This document shows, piece after piece, positions 5,317 to 6,839 of a DNA stretch of 6,839 bases. Location: positions 15,181-22,019 of the forward strand of contig DKYD01000088.1 in the NCBI GenBank assembly GCA_002492335.1. Reading direction: 5' to 3'. How positions within the stretch are numbered: position 1 is the first letter of the stretch; the number at the start of each line of letters is the position of its first letter. The position numbers were made by a program, and so were the translations under genes. The DNA is from Lachnospiraceae bacterium UBA7109 (lineage in GTDB: Bacteria; Bacillota; Clostridia; Lachnospirales; Lachnospiraceae). The notes under the pieces were generated by a model. It was not told the origin of the DNA. It was given only the letters and a program-made list of their open reading frames with translations, and ran no database searches.

Positions 5317-6839
5317 TTGCTGTTCCGTCCGCTGTTTTCCCCGTCGTTTTCTCTGCTGCTTCCCCGTTCTTTATCTTCACTGTAAATTTCGAATTGTTGA
5401 TGTTATAAACCTTCCTGTCTTTGAATTCCTGCGCTTTCCCGTCATTCCAGTTCTGTACCGGACGGTAGTAACCGGTAATACGGCTGTATACCTCTGTCTT
5501 TTCTCCACATTCCGGACAGATATAATGCTCTCCGGAAATATATCCATGATTCTTACAGATAGAATAGGTTGGCGACATCGTATAATATGGAAGCTTATAA
5601 TTTTCCGCAATCTTACGTACCAGAGACGCCGCGGATTTCCAGCTCGGAAGCTTCTCCCCCAAAAATGCATGGAAAACGGTTCCTGATGTATACAGGGTCT
5701 GCAGCTCATCCTGGATATCCAGCGCCGCAAAAATATCCTCCGTGAATCCAACCGGAAGGTGAGAGCTGTTCGTATAATACGGTGTTCCATTGCATTCCGC
5801 CGCTGTAATAATATCCGGGAACTGCTCCTTATCATGCTTTGCAAAACGATAAGTCGTGGACTCTGCCGGAGTTGCCTCCAGATTATACAGATCCCCATAC
5901 TGCTCCTGATAAGAAGACAGACGGTCTCTCATATGATTCAATACTCTCTTTGAAAATTCCTGTGTTTCTTCATGCGTCATATCTTTCCCAATCCATTTTG
6001 CATTCAGACCTGCCTCATTCATACCAAGCAGTCCGATTGTTGAAAAATGGTTATTAAATGTACCTAGATATCTCTTCGTATATGGATATAATCCTTCATC
6101 CAGAAGTTTCGTAATAACCGTACGCTTCACATGAAGAGAACGGGCAGAAATATCCATCAGCTTATCCAGTCTTACAAAGAACTCCTCCTCATTTTCCGAG
6201 AGATAAGCAATCCTCGGCATATTGATCGTAACAACACCCACGGAACCGGTACTCTCGCCGCTTCCGAAAAATCCGCCGGATTTCTTACGCAGCTCTCTCA
6301 GATCCAGCCTCAGACGACAGCACATACTTCTTACATCACTTGGCTCCATATCACTGTTAATATAATTTGAGAAATATGGTGTTCCGTATTTTGACGTCAT
6401 CTCAAAAAGAAGACGGTTATTCTCTGTATCTGACCAGTCAAAATCACTGGTGATCGAATAGGTCGGAATCGGATACTGGAAGCCGCGTCCGTGGGCGTCT
6501 CCTTCAATCATGATCTCAATAAATGCCTTATTTACCATATCCATTTCTTTCTTACAGTCCGCATAAGTGAAATCCATCTCTTTTCCACCTACGATTGCAG
6601 GAAGATTTGCCAGGTCATTCGGCACAGTCCAGTCAAGCGTAATGTTGGAAAATGGCGCCTGTGTTCCCCATCTGGACGGTGTGTTAACTCCATAAATAAA
6701 AGACTCAATACATTTTTTCACTTCCGGATAAGTCAGATGATCCGTTTTTACAAATGGCGCCAGGTACGTATCAAAAGAAGAAAATGCCTGAGCGCCCGCC
6801 CATTCATTCTGCATAATTCCAAGGAAATTCACCATCTGA
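5078..6839 (-). CDS. nrdD: Class III anaerobic ribonucleoside-triphosphate reductase with C-terminal redoxin domain (N-terminus outside window)
   Basis: The frame is open to the window edge, so the Met at 6835 is internal: a Gln codon precedes it, and VNFLGIMQNEWAGAQAFSSF is mid-protein NrdD sequence. Roughly the N-terminal 200 residues (ATP-cone and first active-site Cys region) are missing. NrdD makes deoxyribonucleotides under anoxia using a glycyl radical installed by the NrdG activase. Counting from Met 6835: MCCRLRLD (171-178) is the likely finger-loop thiyl-radical site with two adjacent Cys; C427, H430, C440 and C443 fit the C-terminal metal site; RITGYYRPVQNWN (452-464) carries the glycyl radical at G455. 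Most NrdD proteins end soon after this, but here a linker (478-506) leads to a redoxin domain (507-585). The sequence is closer to the Thermotoga-like RVTGYYRPVQ group than to E. coli NrdD. No nrdG follows; proC is next. Confidence 0.95.
   Translation of the reverse strand, partial: QMVNFLGIMQNEWAGAQAFSSFDTYLAPFVKTDHLTYPEVKKCIESFIYGVNTPSRWGTQAPFSNITLDWTVPNDLANLPAIVGGKEMDFTYADCKKEMDMVNKAFIEIMIEGDAHGRGFQYPIPTYSITSDFDWSDTENNRLLFEMTSKYGTPYFSNYINSDMEPSDVRSMCCRLRLDLRELRKKSGGFFGSGESTGSVGVVTINMPRIAYLSENEEEFFVRLDKLMDISARSLHVKRTVITKLLDEGLYPYTKRYLGTFNNHFSTIGLLGMNEAGLNAKWIGKDMTHEETQEFSKRVLNHMRDRLSSYQEQYGDLYNLEATPAESTTYRFAKHDKEQFPDIITAAECNGTPYYTNSSHLPVGFTEDIFAALDIQDELQTLYTSGTVFHAFLGEKLPSWKSAASLVRKIAENYKLPYYTMSPTYSICKNHGYISGEHYICPECGEKTEVYSRITGYYRPVQNWNDGKAQEFKDRKVYNINNSKFTVKIKNGEAAEKTTGKTADGTAKRLLFTTKTCPNCVTAKNALKEARIPYEVIDAEENKELVRKYRVMQAPTLIVDGNDKIERFANASNIIKYAEEQAAVIV

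Noticed and set aside
5377..5898. 173-codon minus-strand open frame inside nrdD
   Set aside because: It is a frame-shifted shadow of nrdD, rich in Arg and Ile. The nrdD frame carries all conserved motifs without interruption.
6833..6835. Met codon at 6835 as the start of nrdD
   Set aside because: The frame stays open upstream to the window edge, the following residues align with the interior of NrdD, and the N-terminal regions are absent, so this is an internal Met.

Overview
The window looks like a chromosomal segment from an anaerobic, low-to-moderate-GC Firmicute of the class Clostridia, most likely a Lachnospiraceae-type gut bacterium. This rests on the oxygen-sensitive class III ribonucleotide reductase, the group II ECF transporter cassette linked to truA, strong GGAGG-type ribosome binding sites and overall gene sequence character. 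The genus assignment is inference; no rRNA or marker gene is present. No mobile element, CRISPR array, tRNA or rRNA was seen, and no gene-free stretch exceeds 300 bases.

Layout. The left edge (2-208, + strand) holds the last 68 codons of a polar amino acid ABC transporter ATPase (GlnQ type). It runs into a strong hairpin terminator that probably serves both strands, because it lies between convergent genes. Everything else is on the minus strand and forms two transcription units.

Unit A is read from about 4170 down to 273. It has a good promoter, then a cytosolic cyclophilin (4095-3577), ecfA1, ecfA2, ecfT and truA. The last four are tightly packed: a 16-bp overlap, a 4-bp ATGA overlap and a 9-bp gap. 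EcfA1, EcfA2 and EcfT form the ATP-driven energizing module that partners with exchangeable vitamin-binding S components, none of which is encoded here. TruA modifies tRNA anticodon arms and is a usual genomic companion of this cassette. Here the flanking ribosomal protein genes commonly seen in Firmicutes (rplQ before, rplM-rpsI after) are absent.

Unit B runs from beyond the right edge down to 4248. It holds the 3' part of nrdD (class III anaerobic ribonucleoside-triphosphate reductase) and, 35 bp later, proC (pyrroline-5-carboxylate reductase). It ends in a strong hairpin terminator that overlaps the proC stop codon.

The most notable observation is in nrdD. The protein does not end shortly after its glycyl-radical motif. 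It continues through a Lys/Thr/Ala/Glu-rich linker into a complete thioredoxin/glutaredoxin-fold domain with a CPNC active site and a cis-proline motif. This suggests a ribonucleotide reductase that carries its own dithiol reductant.
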